Assembly (NCBI RefSeq): GCF_900187605.1 | Contig: NZ_FYEA01000011.1 | Span: 124,001-188,000 of the forward strand | Direction: 5' to 3' | Length of the DNA: 64,000 bases | DNA from: Pseudomonas sp. Irchel 3H7 | Lineage (GTDB): Bacteria > Pseudomonadota > Gammaproteobacteria > Pseudomonadales > Pseudomonadaceae | Shown: positions 45,421 through 53,379 of the stretch, in pieces | Position numbering within the stretch: position 1 is the first letter of the stretch | Layout: the number at the start of each line of letters is the position of its first letter | Position numbers and translations under genes: made by a program | The notes under the pieces: generated by a model | Told to the model about the DNA's origin: nothing | The model's database searches: none | What the model saw: only the letters and a program-made list of their open reading frames with translations

Positions 45421-45643
45421 TTCTGACGTTAAACCCGACCATTGCCCGGCCTGCGGCGCCCGCAACGACTGCAGCCTCGCCGACCCGCGCAGCGCCGACC
45501 GCGAATGCTGGTGCTATGGCGTGAGCATCGACCCGGCCGTACTTGAAGCGCTGCCGCCAGAACTGCGCAACCAATCCTGCCTGTGCCCGCGTTGCGCGCA
45601 AGTCGAGGCGCAACTGCAAGCGGCCAAGCGGCCGATCCCGTAA
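45413..45643 (+). CDS. Small cysteine-rich CWC-type protein
   Basis: A 76-residue protein with a compact Cys pattern: CPACGARNDC, CWC, then CLCPRCA. This matches the bacterial cysteine-rich CWC family, predicted zinc-binding, function unknown. ATG at 45413 overlaps the end of the diguanylate cyclase by 8 bp, so it is translationally coupled; rsuA follows 33 bp later. Confidence 0.78.
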   Translation: MPDSDVKPDHCPACGARNDCSLADPRSADRECWCYGVSIDPAVLEALPPELRNQSCLCPRCAQVEAQLQAAKRPIP

Positions 45644-45676
45644 GATGCGCGGTCCTTCATTCACCGAACTCTGAAC

Positions 45677-46369
45677 ATGCGTGTCGACCGTTTCCTCAGC
45701 AACCTGCCCCGCTACAACCGTCAGCAGGTTCGCCTGTTGCTGGTGGAAAAGCGCGTGCGGATTGACGGAAAAGTCGTCAGCGATCCGCACAGCGAAGTGC
45801 TGGAATTCAGCTGTGTCGAAGTCGATGACGAAGTGCTACAAGTCGGCAAAGCGGCGCGCTACTTCATGCTGCACAAGCCGCCGGGCTGCGTCAGCGCCAC
45901 CCGCGATCCGCAACATCCGACCGTGCTCGACCTGATCGATGAGCCGGACAAGGACGATCTGCACATCGCCGGACGCCTGGACTTCAACACCACCGGCCTG
46001 ATGCTGATCACCAACGACGGCGCGTGGTCACGGCGCCTGACCCAGCCGCAGACCAAACTGCCAAAGGTCTACTACGTCGAGACCGAGCAGGAGATTGGCG
46101 CGCAATATGCGATCACCTTTGCCGAGGGCATCTACTTCGCCTTCGAAGACCTGACGACGCAACCGGCGCAGCTGGAGCTGCTTGGCCCACGGTCGGCGCG
46201 GCTGAGCATCGTCGAAGGTCGCTACCATCAGGTGAAGCGCATGTTTGGTTTCTTCAACAACAAAGTCCTGCGCCTGCACCGCGAATCCATGGGGCTTCTG
46301 CACCTCGATAACGCGCTAAAACCGGGCGAGTACCGCGCTTTGCGCACCGAAGAGATCCATTTGTTCTAA
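45677..46369 (+). CDS. rsuA: 16S rRNA pseudouridine synthase RsuA
   Basis: A 230-residue RsuA-family enzyme with an N-terminal S4 RNA-binding domain (MRVDRFLSNLPRYNRQQVRLLL) and the catalytic motif GRLDFNTTGLMLITNDG, in which Asp is the nucleophile, plus the family end motif GRYHQVKRMFG. It isomerises U516 of 16S rRNA. Other RluE/RluF relatives share this layout; the length and motifs fit RsuA best. Confidence 0.88.
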   Translation: MRVDRFLSNLPRYNRQQVRLLLVEKRVRIDGKVVSDPHSEVLEFSCVEVDDEVLQVGKAARYFMLHKPPGCVSATRDPQHPTVLDLIDEPDKDDLHIAGRLDFNTTGLMLITNDGAWSRRLTQPQTKLPKVYYVETEQEIGAQYAITFAEGIYFAFEDLTTQPAQLELLGPRSARLSIVEGRYHQVKRMFGFFNNKVLRLHRESMGLLHLDNALKPGEYRALRTEEIHLF

Positions 46370-46685
46370 GCCGGCGACCGCTCAGCAGAAGTTGTCGAAC
46401 AATTTACCAACGGCACTTGCGCGATCCCGACTCCCCTGCTTGAATCAGGACGTCGGCCAGATTGTGACCGATGAGTCACAACATACATCCAAGAAACTTT
46501 TTGCCGGTAGAGAGCCTTCAAGGCTCCGCCTCAGCCGGCAGACTGCCCGCCAATAACAACACCCGTCGACCGCAGTCATGGATCGACATGGGCCAAGCAA
46601 ATTCCAGGCGTATGCCTACCTGTCACAAAGCTCGTGCAATCTCTATTTGCGCGCATACCCGCTTGCTTGCCAGGAGTCTTATGAC
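46370..46685. promoter_or_regulatory. Upstream region of phaG
   Basis: A 316-bp gene-free region. It contains a hairpin (GAGCCTT-C-AAGGCTC, near 46512-46526) and AATAACAA (46552-46559), a match to the Hfq/Crc motif, but 126 nt from the start codon. No clear promoter pair was found. Confidence 0.4.
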
Positions 46686-47570
46686 ATGAGGCCAGAAATC
46701 GCTGTGCTGGATATACAGGGTCAGTATCGGGTTTACACGGAGTTCTATCGCGCAGACGCCGCAGAAAAGACCATCATCCTGGTCAACGGCTCGATGGCCA
46801 CGACTGCGTCGTTTGCACAGACTGTGAAAAACCTGCACCCGCAATTCAACGTGGTCTGCTACGACCAGCCTTACGCGGGCCGGTCAAAAGCCCACAACCG
46901 CCACGAGAAACATCTGACCAAGGACGTTGAAGGGCAGATTCTGCTCGAGCTGATCGACCACTTCGCCGCCGAACACGTGCTGTCGTTCTCCTGGGGCGGC
47001 GCTGCGACCCTGGTCGCCCTCGCCCACCAGCCACGGCGCATTGAACGAGCGGTGATCAGCTCGTTCTCGCCAGTGATCAACGCGCACATGCTCGATTACC
47101 TCGAACGTGGCGTCGACTACCTAGGCCAGCGCGACGGCGACCGCGTCGGCCATCTGGTCAACAGCACCATCGGCAAACACCTGCCGTCACTGTTCAAACG
47201 CTTCAACTATCGCCACGTCAGCAGCCTGGCCGAGCACGAATACGGGCAGATGCACTTCCACATCAGCGACGTACTGCACAGTGATCGGCAGTGCTATCTG
47301 AACGCAGCGAAAAAGATCAACGTGCCAGTGCTGTTTCTAAACGGCGAATGGGACGAATACACCGCTGCCGAAGACGCCCGCCTGTTCGGCAACCACGTGG
47401 CGCAGAGCACGTTCACCACGCTGCAAGCCACCGGGCACTTTCTCGACATGGAACACAAGGCTGCGTGCCGCGATAGCCAGAACGCCTTGCTCGGCTTTCT
47501 GAAACCGGCACAGCAGACCAGCCGAACGCGTTACTCGTTTGTTCAGGATCAACATGCATTGGCTATTTGA
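46686..47570 (+). CDS. phaG: PhaG, (R)-3-hydroxyacyl-ACP thioesterase/transacylase for PHA synthesis
   Basis: A 295-residue alpha/beta hydrolase-fold protein, closely matching P. putida PhaG as I recall it (MRPEIAVLDIQGQYRVYTEF; TASFAQTV; GHFLDMEHKA). PhaG diverts 3-hydroxyacyl-ACP from fatty-acid synthesis towards medium-chain polyhydroxyalkanoate. The RhlA (HAA synthase) family is related and would be the alternative, but the N-terminus is clearly PhaG-like. Nucleophile elbow SFSWGG and the acid in GEWDEY are present. Start 46686 follows AGGAG; a frame open to 46578 has no support. Confidence 0.9.
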   Translation: MRPEIAVLDIQGQYRVYTEFYRADAAEKTIILVNGSMATTASFAQTVKNLHPQFNVVCYDQPYAGRSKAHNRHEKHLTKDVEGQILLELIDHFAAEHVLSFSWGGAATLVALAHQPRRIERAVISSFSPVINAHMLDYLERGVDYLGQRDGDRVGHLVNSTIGKHLPSLFKRFNYRHVSSLAEHEYGQMHFHISDVLHSDRQCYLNAAKKINVPVLFLNGEWDEYTAAEDARLFGNHVAQSTFTTLQATGHFLDMEHKAACRDSQNALLGFLKPAQQTSRTRYSFVQDQHALAI

Positions 47571-47728
47571 AAGGGTGTCGTCGCGAGCGAGGCTGTGGGG
47601 TTGGGATTTTGCTTTACGCACCGCAGTGCTCGCCCGCGATTGACCGTTTTCAGTGATTTAAAGCGTTCATGAGTAAAAGAAAAACTTCAAATCCGTGGCC
47701 GAGTCTGGTACAAAGTCAGCCGCTCTGA

Positions 47729-47802
47729 GCGGGTATAGTTTAATGGTAGAACAGTAGCTTCCCAAGCTTCCGACGAGGGTTCGATTCCCTCTACCCGCTC
47801 CA
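47729..47802 (+). tRNA. tRNA-Gly (anticodon CCC)
   Basis: A complete cloverleaf: acceptor GCGGGTA/TACCCGC, D-arm with AATGGTAGAAC, anticodon loop TTCCCAA, T-arm GAGGGTTCGATTCCCTC and encoded 3' CCA (47800-47802). It closely resembles the E. coli tRNA-Gly(CCC). Confidence 0.97.
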
Positions 47803-47851
47803 CTCAAATTTTGTCTCACGTTGTTTTTTTTGACGGGGGATGCAGCGATAG

Positions 47852-47882
47852 AAAAAACCGGCCTATAGGGCCGGTTTTTTTG
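47852..47882 (+). terminator. Rho-independent terminator after tRNA-Gly
   Basis: AAAAAACCGGCC-TATA-GGGCCGGTTTTTT: strong stem with a T-run, 50 nt after the tRNA. Confidence 0.88.
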
Positions 47883-48056
47883 TGGCTGGGATTTGAGGTT
47901 GGCCAAATGGGGCAGTTCGGAACCTTTCAGAAACACTCCGCTAGTTGAAGATGCGCTCTCCCCCTGTACGCTTTTGTTCTCTCTAACGACAATCCTTGAG
48001 AAGCGTGCGAGGCACGAAATGGTGCCCATGCTCGGGATCTATGACGGGGCAATTCC

Positions 48057-48302
48057 ATGACAATCGAATTCGAAGGGGAGTACGCAAGCCCATTCGCAGA
48101 CTTCATCCGTAATGCGAAATCCCATGAAAAAAAGCGTGTTTACCGTGAAGTGCTGACCGCAGCTACCAAGAAGCAGAATGAGGTGATGCTGGCTGCATGT
48201 AACAAGCATTCGGCGGTTGGTGCAGTTTCAATGCGCAGGCTGAGCGAAGTGATGACTTCAGGGGATTTCTCCCGTTGTGATCAGATTCAAGAATTGCTCT
48301 GA
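48057..48302 (+). CDS. Small hypothetical protein
   Basis: An 81-residue protein, not recognised. It is charged (FIRNAKSHEKKRVYREVLTAATKKQ) and mostly helical in appearance, without signal peptide or membrane segment. The ribosome site is weak (GGGGC 9 nt before ATG). Its 3' 45 bases overlap the convergent BRCT gene. Reading frame quality and an intact start make it plausible, not certain. Confidence 0.5.
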   Translation: MTIEFEGEYASPFADFIRNAKSHEKKRVYREVLTAATKKQNEVMLAACNKHSAVGAVSMRRLSEVMTSGDFSRCDQIQELL

Positions 48303-48776
48303 GTTGATGATGAAAGCTCCAGCCTCAAGTGCCTTGGAAACTTTGGTTGGCCCCGCATTTTCACCATAACAAAGAAACGTCAGCGTCTTGCCTGCCGTAC
48401 TCATGACCTTCAACCCATATTCCACTGCCTTTTGCTCAAGCTCAGCCCGTTGTGCAGCTGCGAACCCAGTGAAAAGAATTTGATTGATCCTACCCGGTGA
48501 CATTTTCGGATCAGGCGTTTGCGAAGCGGCTTCTAAAGCAACGAGCGCCGGTGGCTTTCGATCGTGCTGAAGCCTCGGAGAAGGAGGAGCGGCCTCCTTT
48601 AAGAGCAGCTCAGCCCCAAGCAATACTTCGATGATGCGATCCTTGCGATAGGTTTTAGGAAAAGTATCGCTGGCCGATCGTCCTTGAATGTAAACCGAAT
48701 TCTCTGACCATTGAATCAACTCCCGCTGACTTAAATCGCCCTTTGCATCTCTATAGCTGAATTTTAGAGTCGACAT
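48258..48776 (-). CDS. BRCT-domain protein
   Basis: A 172-residue protein with a C-terminal BRCT domain of the NAD-ligase/RFC type (INQILFTGFAAAQRAELEQKAVEYGLKVMSTAGKTLTFLCYGENAGPTKVSKALEAG split here; tail FIINSEQFLNLI). The N-terminal ~80 residues (TLKFSYRDAKGDLSQRELIQW) resemble a small WYL-like domain. Such stand-alone BRCT proteins may bind DNA ends or nucleotides; role unknown. ATG 48776 has AGGGAG upstream. It lies in the accessory cluster after tRNA-Gly. Confidence 0.75.
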   Translation of the reverse strand: MSTLKFSYRDAKGDLSQRELIQWSENSVYIQGRSASDTFPKTYRKDRIIEVLLGAELLLKEAAPPSPRLQHDRKPPALVALEAASQTPDPKMSPGRINQILFTGFAAAQRAELEQKAVEYGLKVMSTAGKTLTFLCYGENAGPTKVSKALEAGAFIINSEQFLNLITTGEIP

Positions 48777-49085
48777 CCGTTTCACTCCCTTCTGACGATC
48801 ACATGGGCAAATTCCATGCATAACTACGCTGGCTATATCGAGAGGTGATTTCCTTTCAACAGGCTCGTTGAGGGTCCATGACCTTCGCCCATTAGAGTTC
48901 AACGTTAGCAGCCCGAGCAGTGACGTCAGAAAAAGATGTGTTCCATTATTTTGCAGCGGAAGATCGCCACATGAACATAAGCAAAACCCGGTAACACACC
49001 CACCTCACCATCGCTTCTGCCTTATCTAGACTGCGCTAAGCGACCCCGCCCGTCAGAGGACCACTACCGACCGGTGGTTATAGTG
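48777..49085. other. Gene-free stretch between the BRCT gene and the HicAB promoter
   Basis: About 310 bp with no convincing gene, repeat or RNA. It must contain the BRCT gene promoter on the minus strand. Confidence 0.4.
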
Positions 49086-49117
49086 TTGATCATATTGGTT
49101 CGATGGGTATAGTACCC
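49086..49117 (+). promoter_or_regulatory. hicAB promoter with an overlapping palindromic operator
   Basis: TTGATC (49086-49091), 16-nt spacer, TATAGT (49108-49113). The palindrome GGGTATAGTACCC (49105-49117) covers the -10 box, an ideal site for autorepression by HicB. Confidence 0.7.
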
Positions 49118-49142
49118 ACCAAGCACACCACAGGGAGGTGTT

Positions 49143-49322
49143 GTGAATAGCCGTTTTTTAATCGGCCAACTCGTCGCAGACGGTTGGTATCTGGTAAGGA
49201 TCAAAGGAAGTCACCATCACTTCAAGCACCCGAGCAAACCAGGACTGGTCACCGTGCCACATCCAAAAAAGGATCTGCTGAAGAAAACGGCCATCAGTAT
49301 TTTGCAGCAGGCGCTGCTTTGA
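49143..49322 (+). CDS. hicA: HicA-type mRNA interferase toxin
   Basis: A 59-residue toxin beginning at GTG 49143 (AGGGAGG just upstream). The sequence NSRFLIGQLVADGWYLVRIKG leads to the catalytic-His motif GSHHHFKHP, then VTVPHPKKDLLKKTAISILQQA. This is the complete HicA double-stranded RNA-binding-like fold that cuts mRNA. It is 36 bp before hicB. The short length and GTG start make it easy to miss. Confidence 0.92.
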   Translation: MNSRFLIGQLVADGWYLVRIKGSHHHFKHPSKPGLVTVPHPKKDLLKKTAISILQQALL

Positions 49323-49358
49323 CTCTCTGAGTCAGTTGCGCCATGGAGGACAACGAAT

Positions 49359-49766
49359 ATGCTCTACCCGATTGCGATTTCAATTGGCGATGACCATCAC
49401 GCCTGGGGTGTAGAAGTCCCGGACATTCCTGGATGCTTTTCCGCCGGAGAGGATCTGGACGATGCCGTCGCCATGGCTCGCGAAGCCATCGAAGGTCATT
49501 TCGAGATTCTGGCGGACGACGACGCCCCCATTCCAGCGGCCAGCAAACTGAGCCTGCACGTGGCCAACCCGAAATACGCCGGTTGTGCATGGGCCGTGGT
49601 GGATATCGATGTGCTCAAGTATTTGGGCAAAGCCCAAAAGCTCAACATCACCCTGCCGGGCCATTTGCTCAATCGCATTGATGAGTATGTGTTGCATCAC
49701 CCGGAAGAGAAAAGCCGCTCGGGCTTTCTGGCGTCGGCGGCTCTGAAAGTTTTGCAGCAGGGTTGA
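49359..49766 (+). CDS. hicB: HicB-type antitoxin
   Basis: A 135-residue antitoxin with an N-terminal partial RNase-H-like domain (YPIAISIGDDHHAWGVEVPDIPGCFSAGEDLDDAVAMAREAI) and a C-terminal ribbon-helix-helix DNA-binding part (LNITLPGHLLNRIDEYVLHHPEEKSRSGFLASAAL). It neutralises HicA and represses the operon, presumably at the palindrome over the -10 box. Confidence 0.9.
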   Translation: MLYPIAISIGDDHHAWGVEVPDIPGCFSAGEDLDDAVAMAREAIEGHFEILADDDAPIPAASKLSLHVANPKYAGCAWAVVDIDVLKYLGKAQKLNITLPGHLLNRIDEYVLHHPEEKSRSGFLASAALKVLQQG

Positions 49767-49803
49767 ACCTTGGCGCGTCAACCCGTGCTGGCCTATCCTA
49801 CCC

Positions 49804-49855
49804 ATTAAACCTAATTACACTTTCTTGTGAGTTAAAGGATATTTTCAGGTTTAAT
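49804..49855 (+). promoter_or_regulatory. Candidate HipB operator upstream of hipBA
   Basis: A perfect 9-bp inverted repeat, ATTAAACCT (49804-49812) and AGGTTTAAT (49847-49855), with centres about four helical turns apart. It lies 55 bp before hipB. HipB proteins bind paired operators; no decisive -35/-10 pair was seen. Confidence 0.5.
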
Positions 49856-49909
49856 CCACAGTATATTGCGTACTGAGAATCAAAACTGAACGCCGACGGT
49901 ACACACGAC

Positions 49910-50227
49910 ATGCTGGATTTAAGCCTCACCACCGCAAGCGAGATCGTCAAAAGGATTTGCCACCGCCTGCGCACAGAACGATTGGCTTTGGAGATGACAC
50001 AGGCAGACGTGGCCGCTCGCGCGGGCATTGCGACGAATACGGTGTCAAACCTTGAAGCCGGTCGTAATGTGAGTTTCGACAACATGGTGCGAGTGGCAAT
50101 GGTTCTCGGGCGCGAAAAGGAACTCGAAGGGTTGTTTCTGCCAAGGCTCGAAACTCTAGACGATATCATTCGCTACGAAAAAACGGCCAAGCGTCATCGC
50201 ATCAAAAGGAAAGCCGACAATGCTTGA
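49910..50227 (+). CDS. HipB-like XRE-family antitoxin
   Basis: A 105-residue protein with a helix-turn-helix of the XRE class (MTQADVAARAGIATNTVSNLEAGRNVSFDNMVRVAMVLG). Its stop overlaps the HipA-like toxin start by 8 bp (ATG at 50220), the standard antitoxin-toxin arrangement. It should repress its own operon and hold the kinase inactive. The C-terminal tail is basic (KRHRIKRKADNA). Confidence 0.85.
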   Translation: MLDLSLTTASEIVKRICHRLRTERLALEMTQADVAARAGIATNTVSNLEAGRNVSFDNMVRVAMVLGREKELEGLFLPRLETLDDIIRYEKTAKRHRIKRKADNA

Positions 50228-51497
50228 ACAAGTGGACGTCTACTACGAGGGCTGGGGTGAACGTTGGCGGTGGGGCACACTTGCTTCGACGAAAGCCCTG
50301 AGCGGTCGCCCGCAGGTCATGTTTGAGTACAGCGATGAGGCAAAAAACAGAGGGCTGGAACTCTCCTCCTTGAGGCTTCCATTACAGGGAGCCAGGTTAA
50401 ACCGGGATTTCCCGTCACATCAGTTGGGACTGCCTGGGCCGGTTTATGACTCGCTGCCAGATGGCTGGGGCATGTTGCTGATGGACCGATTGTTCAAACG
50501 TCGAGGCCTCAACCCCGCGCGCATAGGCCCCTTGGAGCGGCTAGCCTACATTGGCAACAATGCCATGGGGGCCATGTCGTTTGAACCTGTTGCACCCGAG
50601 GCGCTGGAACCGCAAATGCATGTTCCCATCGAGTTGCTCGCGTCCGAAGTGCAGGAAGTACTCAAAGGTAAAGGTGGAGAGCTTCTCCAGAAGCTGCTAC
50701 TGGTCGGAGGTTCTCCACAAGGCGCCCGACCAAAAGCGCTGGTGTATCGCGATCCGCACACTGACGCCTTTACTACGGCTGCCACTCCCGGTTTCGAAGC
50801 CTGGTTGGTGAAGTTTCCGGCTCAGCAAGAACATCCCGAGGTGTGCGCCATCGAAATGGTCTATGCCGAATGTTTACGCTTGTGCGGTATCCAAACCCCT
50901 GACACTCGTTATTTCAGCCTGTCTGAAGGAATGGCCGCTTTTGCCACCAAACGCTTTGACCGACAAAACGACTTGCGGGTGCCCATGCAGAGTCTTGCAG
51001 CCTTTACCGGTGCGGACTTCAGATCCCCAGGGGCGCTGGACTACGTCAACTTCTTGCGTGCGACTCATAAGTGCAGCAATGACGTACGAGAGAAAGCCGT
51101 AGCGTTTGAGCGGGTCGTCTTCAATGTCGCATTCAATAACCGAGACGACCATCCGAAGAACTTTGCTTACATCATGTCGCCTGGCGGAGACTGGAAATTA
51201 GCGCCGGCCTATGACGTCACTTTCTGCGAGGGGCCGGGAGGCTATCACCAGATGGACGTGATGGGTGAAGCCTTGGAAATTGGAAGAGAACACCTGCTCA
51301 ACCTTGCAGTGGAGGCTGAAGTAAACGCCGCTACGGCCGCCGACATCATTGACCGATTTTGCGAGGTGGCTAGCCGATTCACAGCCATGGCTGAAAGTTT
51401 GTATCCGGGTGTGATCACCCAGGAAACCTTGCGCACCATTCAACAACGCATCGACCAAAACATCGGGCTACTTGCCGGAAGTCGTGCTGCCAGGTAG
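50220..51497 (+). CDS. HipA-like serine/threonine kinase toxin
   Basis: This 425-residue HipA-family kinase is full length. The N-subdomain (VYYEGWGERWRWGTLA; LPDGWGMLLMDRLFKRRG), ATP-site loop VGGSPQGARPKALV, catalytic loop NVAFNNRDDHPKNFAYI and metal-binding LAPAYDVTF are all present. E. coli HipA phosphorylates glutamyl-tRNA synthetase and induces persistence; the target here may differ. Key catalytic residues are conserved, so it is probably active. Confidence 0.88.
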   Translation: MLEQVDVYYEGWGERWRWGTLASTKALSGRPQVMFEYSDEAKNRGLELSSLRLPLQGARLNRDFPSHQLGLPGPVYDSLPDGWGMLLMDRLFKRRGLNPARIGPLERLAYIGNNAMGAMSFEPVAPEALEPQMHVPIELLASEVQEVLKGKGGELLQKLLLVGGSPQGARPKALVYRDPHTDAFTTAATPGFEAWLVKFPAQQEHPEVCAIEMVYAECLRLCGIQTPDTRYFSLSEGMAAFATKRFDRQNDLRVPMQSLAAFTGADFRSPGALDYVNFLRATHKCSNDVREKAVAFERVVFNVAFNNRDDHPKNFAYIMSPGGDWKLAPAYDVTFCEGPGGYHQMDVMGEALEIGREHLLNLAVEAEVNAATAADIIDRFCEVASRFTAMAESLYPGVITQETLRTIQQRIDQNIGLLAGSRAAR

Positions 51498-51505
51498 CCG
51501 TCTCG

Positions 51506-51535
51506 AGAAACCGGCACTCATTGGCCGGTTTCTTT
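51506..51535 (+). terminator. Rho-independent terminator after hipA
   Basis: AGAAACCGGC-ACTCATTG-GCCGGTTTCT followed by TT; a strong stem between hipA and the convergent DUF6124-like gene. Confidence 0.75.
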
Positions 51536-51555
51536 GGCTTCTTGAAGCGAAAGGG

Positions 51556-51918
51556 TTAACCCGCCGGCACAACCTTATCCAGCGCCTGATTCACCGCCAA
51601 TTCCCCCAACATGACGACCTGCGCGATGCCGAGTGCAGTCTTGCGGTGCGAGGTGTCGAGTTGTGCGGCGAAGTTGTTGAGCAGGGTGGTGGCCGAGCCG
51701 AGGGTTTCGCTGGCGTTGGCCAACAGGGATTCGGTGTCGTATTTCGGGTTGGCGAGGTACATCGGTTCGGGTTCGTGGGTGGAGCCCATGATTCTGGCCG
51801 TGGGGGTGAGGTAGTGGTCGAGGGCGCGTTCGGCGGCTTCGTGGAATTTCTTGGAATTGGGTGATTCGTAGGGGGATGCCGGATCGGTTTCCGGCGGATT
51901 GGGCGTAACTTTGAACAT
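51556..51918 (-). CDS. DUF6124-like small protein
   Basis: A 120-residue cytoplasmic protein (MFKVTPNPPETDPASPYESPNSKKFH ... AAERALDHYLTP) with a Pro-rich start and a helical C-terminus (LLANASETLGSATTLLNNFAAQLD). It fits the Pseudomonas-restricted DUF6124/DUF3077-type family, of unknown function, usually found in accessory regions. AAGG lies upstream of ATG 51918; an upstream extension of the frame to 52065 has no ribosome site. Its 5' leader carries conserved-looking motifs described separately. Confidence 0.68.
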   Translation of the reverse strand: MFKVTPNPPETDPASPYESPNSKKFHEAAERALDHYLTPTARIMGSTHEPEPMYLANPKYDTESLLANASETLGSATTLLNNFAAQLDTSHRKTALGIAQVVMLGELAVNQALDKVVPAG

Positions 51919-51989
51919 TGGATTGAGACCTTTTAGTAAGGCCGCAACCGATCTCGCTACTAAACGGATGGGTGGCAGCTGTGCGCAAG

Positions 51990-52088
51990 TTAGTAGACCG
52001 GACCCCAATCCAAATCCGGCGCACCCGAGGGCGCCATGCGCACAGCCACCATCAGGTGCAGGCATTCGCCTGACTGAGTGGTACTCAT
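51990..52088 (-). CDS. Possible 32-residue leader ORF upstream of the DUF6124-like gene
   Basis: ATG 52088 to TAA 51990 reads MSTTQSGECLHLMV ... GAPDLDWGPVY. No good Shine-Dalgarno precedes it. It lies in the presumed leader of the downstream gene, between two copies of TTTAGTAG. Could be a leader peptide, a small protein, or chance. Confidence 0.3.
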   Translation of the reverse strand: MSTTQSGECLHLMVAVRMAPSGAPDLDWGPVY

Positions 52089-52490
52089 GCAGCTATTTAG
52101 ATTGAGGATACCGGGCTACTAAACCCGATCACTGGAAATCAGTGACGCGAACCAAGTTACCGACCGCCCCCCAAGCGCACAAGCCGGCGGATTCTGGCGT
52201 AGCGGTAGGCAACGGCGCAAGGATTTGTAGGCTTCAGGACGTAACACCGCACGCCTCTAAACACTTCAGTCGGAACATGTTTATGAAGCGATAACAAATA
52301 GCGATTTCCCCGACATTACAGATCCACAACACTCCACCGGTTTTCACCTCCCGCCCAACCGACTAGCATTTCCTCATCAACCACCACCCTCCCCCTGCGC
52401 GGCCATCGACGAATACGCGCCATCACTTTCGAGGGATTCCAATCGCGGCCACTTTGCCGCTGACGATAGAACTCAAAAGAGCCATTCACC
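52089..52490. other. Gene-poor region upstream of the methyltransferase gene
   Basis: About 400 bp. Near 52115-52140 it has a short hairpin (TCACTG-GAAA-TCAGTGA type) next to CTACTAAACCC; both may belong to the DUF6124-like leader. No other gene, repeat or RNA is recognised. Confidence 0.4.
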
Positions 52491-53219
52491 ATGACGCAAA
52501 ACATTTACGACGATCCCGAATTCTTCCAGGGTTACAGCCAGATGAACCGTTCCATCGGCGGCCTCGACGCGGCGCCGGAGTGGCCAGCGCTCAAGGCGCT
52601 GTTGCCCTCCATGCATGGCCTGAACGTGGTGGATCTGGGCTGCGGTTATGGCTGGTTCAGTCGCTGGGCCATTGAGAATGGCGCGGCCAGTGTCTTGGGG
52701 CTGGATGTCTCGGAAAAGATGCTGGAGCGGGCACGGGAGACCACCACGACGGCGAATATTCGCTATGAGCGCGGCGACCTGGAACAGCTCGACCTGCCCG
52801 CCTGCAGTTTCGATCTGGCTTACAGTTCGCTAGCGCTGCATTACATCAAGGATCTGCCGGGGTTGTTTGCGCACCTGTACGCGGCGCTGAAACCGGGTTC
52901 GCATTTTGTGTTTTCCATTGAGCATCCGATCTTTATGGCGCCACGTAATCCGGGTTGGTTGATTGACGCTGAAGGCAACAAGCGTTGGCCGCTGGACAGC
53001 TATCAGTTGGAGGGTGAGCGGGTTACGAATTGGCTGGCTGAGGGCGTGATCAAGCAGCATCGTACGGTTGGGACGTTGCTCAATTCGCTGATCGATGCAG
53101 GATTCACGATTCGACATGTCAATGAATGGGGGCCGAGCGATGCTGAAGTCGCGGCGCAACCGGCTCTGGCAGAAGAGCGAGAGCGGCCGATGATGATGTT
53201 GGTGGCGGTGCAGCGCTGA
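52491..53219 (+). CDS. Class I SAM-dependent methyltransferase
   Basis: A 242-residue methyltransferase with motif I VVDLGCGYGWFSRWA, the acidic loop GLDVSEKML, and motif II/III (ERGDLEQLDLPACSFDLAYSSLALHYI). The N-terminus YDDPEFFQGYSQMNRS is typical of a subgroup of small-molecule methyltransferases found in proteobacteria. The substrate cannot be deduced. Single gene, followed by the intergenic repeat element. Confidence 0.82.
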   Translation: MTQNIYDDPEFFQGYSQMNRSIGGLDAAPEWPALKALLPSMHGLNVVDLGCGYGWFSRWAIENGAASVLGLDVSEKMLERARETTTTANIRYERGDLEQLDLPACSFDLAYSSLALHYIKDLPGLFAHLYAALKPGSHFVFSIEHPIFMAPRNPGWLIDAEGNKRWPLDSYQLEGERVTNWLAEGVIKQHRTVGTLLNSLIDAGFTIRHVNEWGPSDAEVAAQPALAEERERPMMMLVAVQR

Positions 53220-53220
53220 G

Positions 53221-53365
53221 CCCTCACCCTAACCCTCTCCCAGAGGGAGAGGGGACTGACCGCAGCGCCAGTACGAGCTACGCCGACGTGCGAAATCGAG
53301 GCGAACTCAGGTTTTGGAAGCGACACCAATCGGCTCCCTCTCCCTCGAGAGAGGGCTGGGGTGAG
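53221..53365. repeat. Single-copy version of the intergenic repeat element
   Basis: It opens CCCTCACCCTAACCCTCTCCC and closes with CTCCCTCTCCC ... GGGGTGAG, the same termini as the amplified element at 43459-43810, and shares GAACTCAGGTTTTG inside. It lies between two convergent methyltransferase genes. Confidence 0.85.
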
Positions 53366-53379
53366 TGGGCCAATTTATT

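Noticed and set aside
46600-46640. Possible sigma-54 promoter before phaG (TGTCACA ... TGCA)
   Set aside because: The invariant GG of the -24 element is missing and the spacing is off.
47667-48029. Open frame crossing the tRNA-Gly on the minus strand
   Set aside because: It contains the familiar spurious translation of a tRNA (GRGNRTLVGSLGSYC) and has no ribosome site.
47790-52100. Attachment-site repeat of the tRNA-Gly 3' end
   Set aside because: No second copy of the tRNA 3' sequence was seen by eye and no integrase gene is present in the window.
52316-52504. 62-codon minus-strand frame at the methyltransferase start
   Set aside because: It begins inside the methyltransferase ribosome-site region and has no recognisable features.
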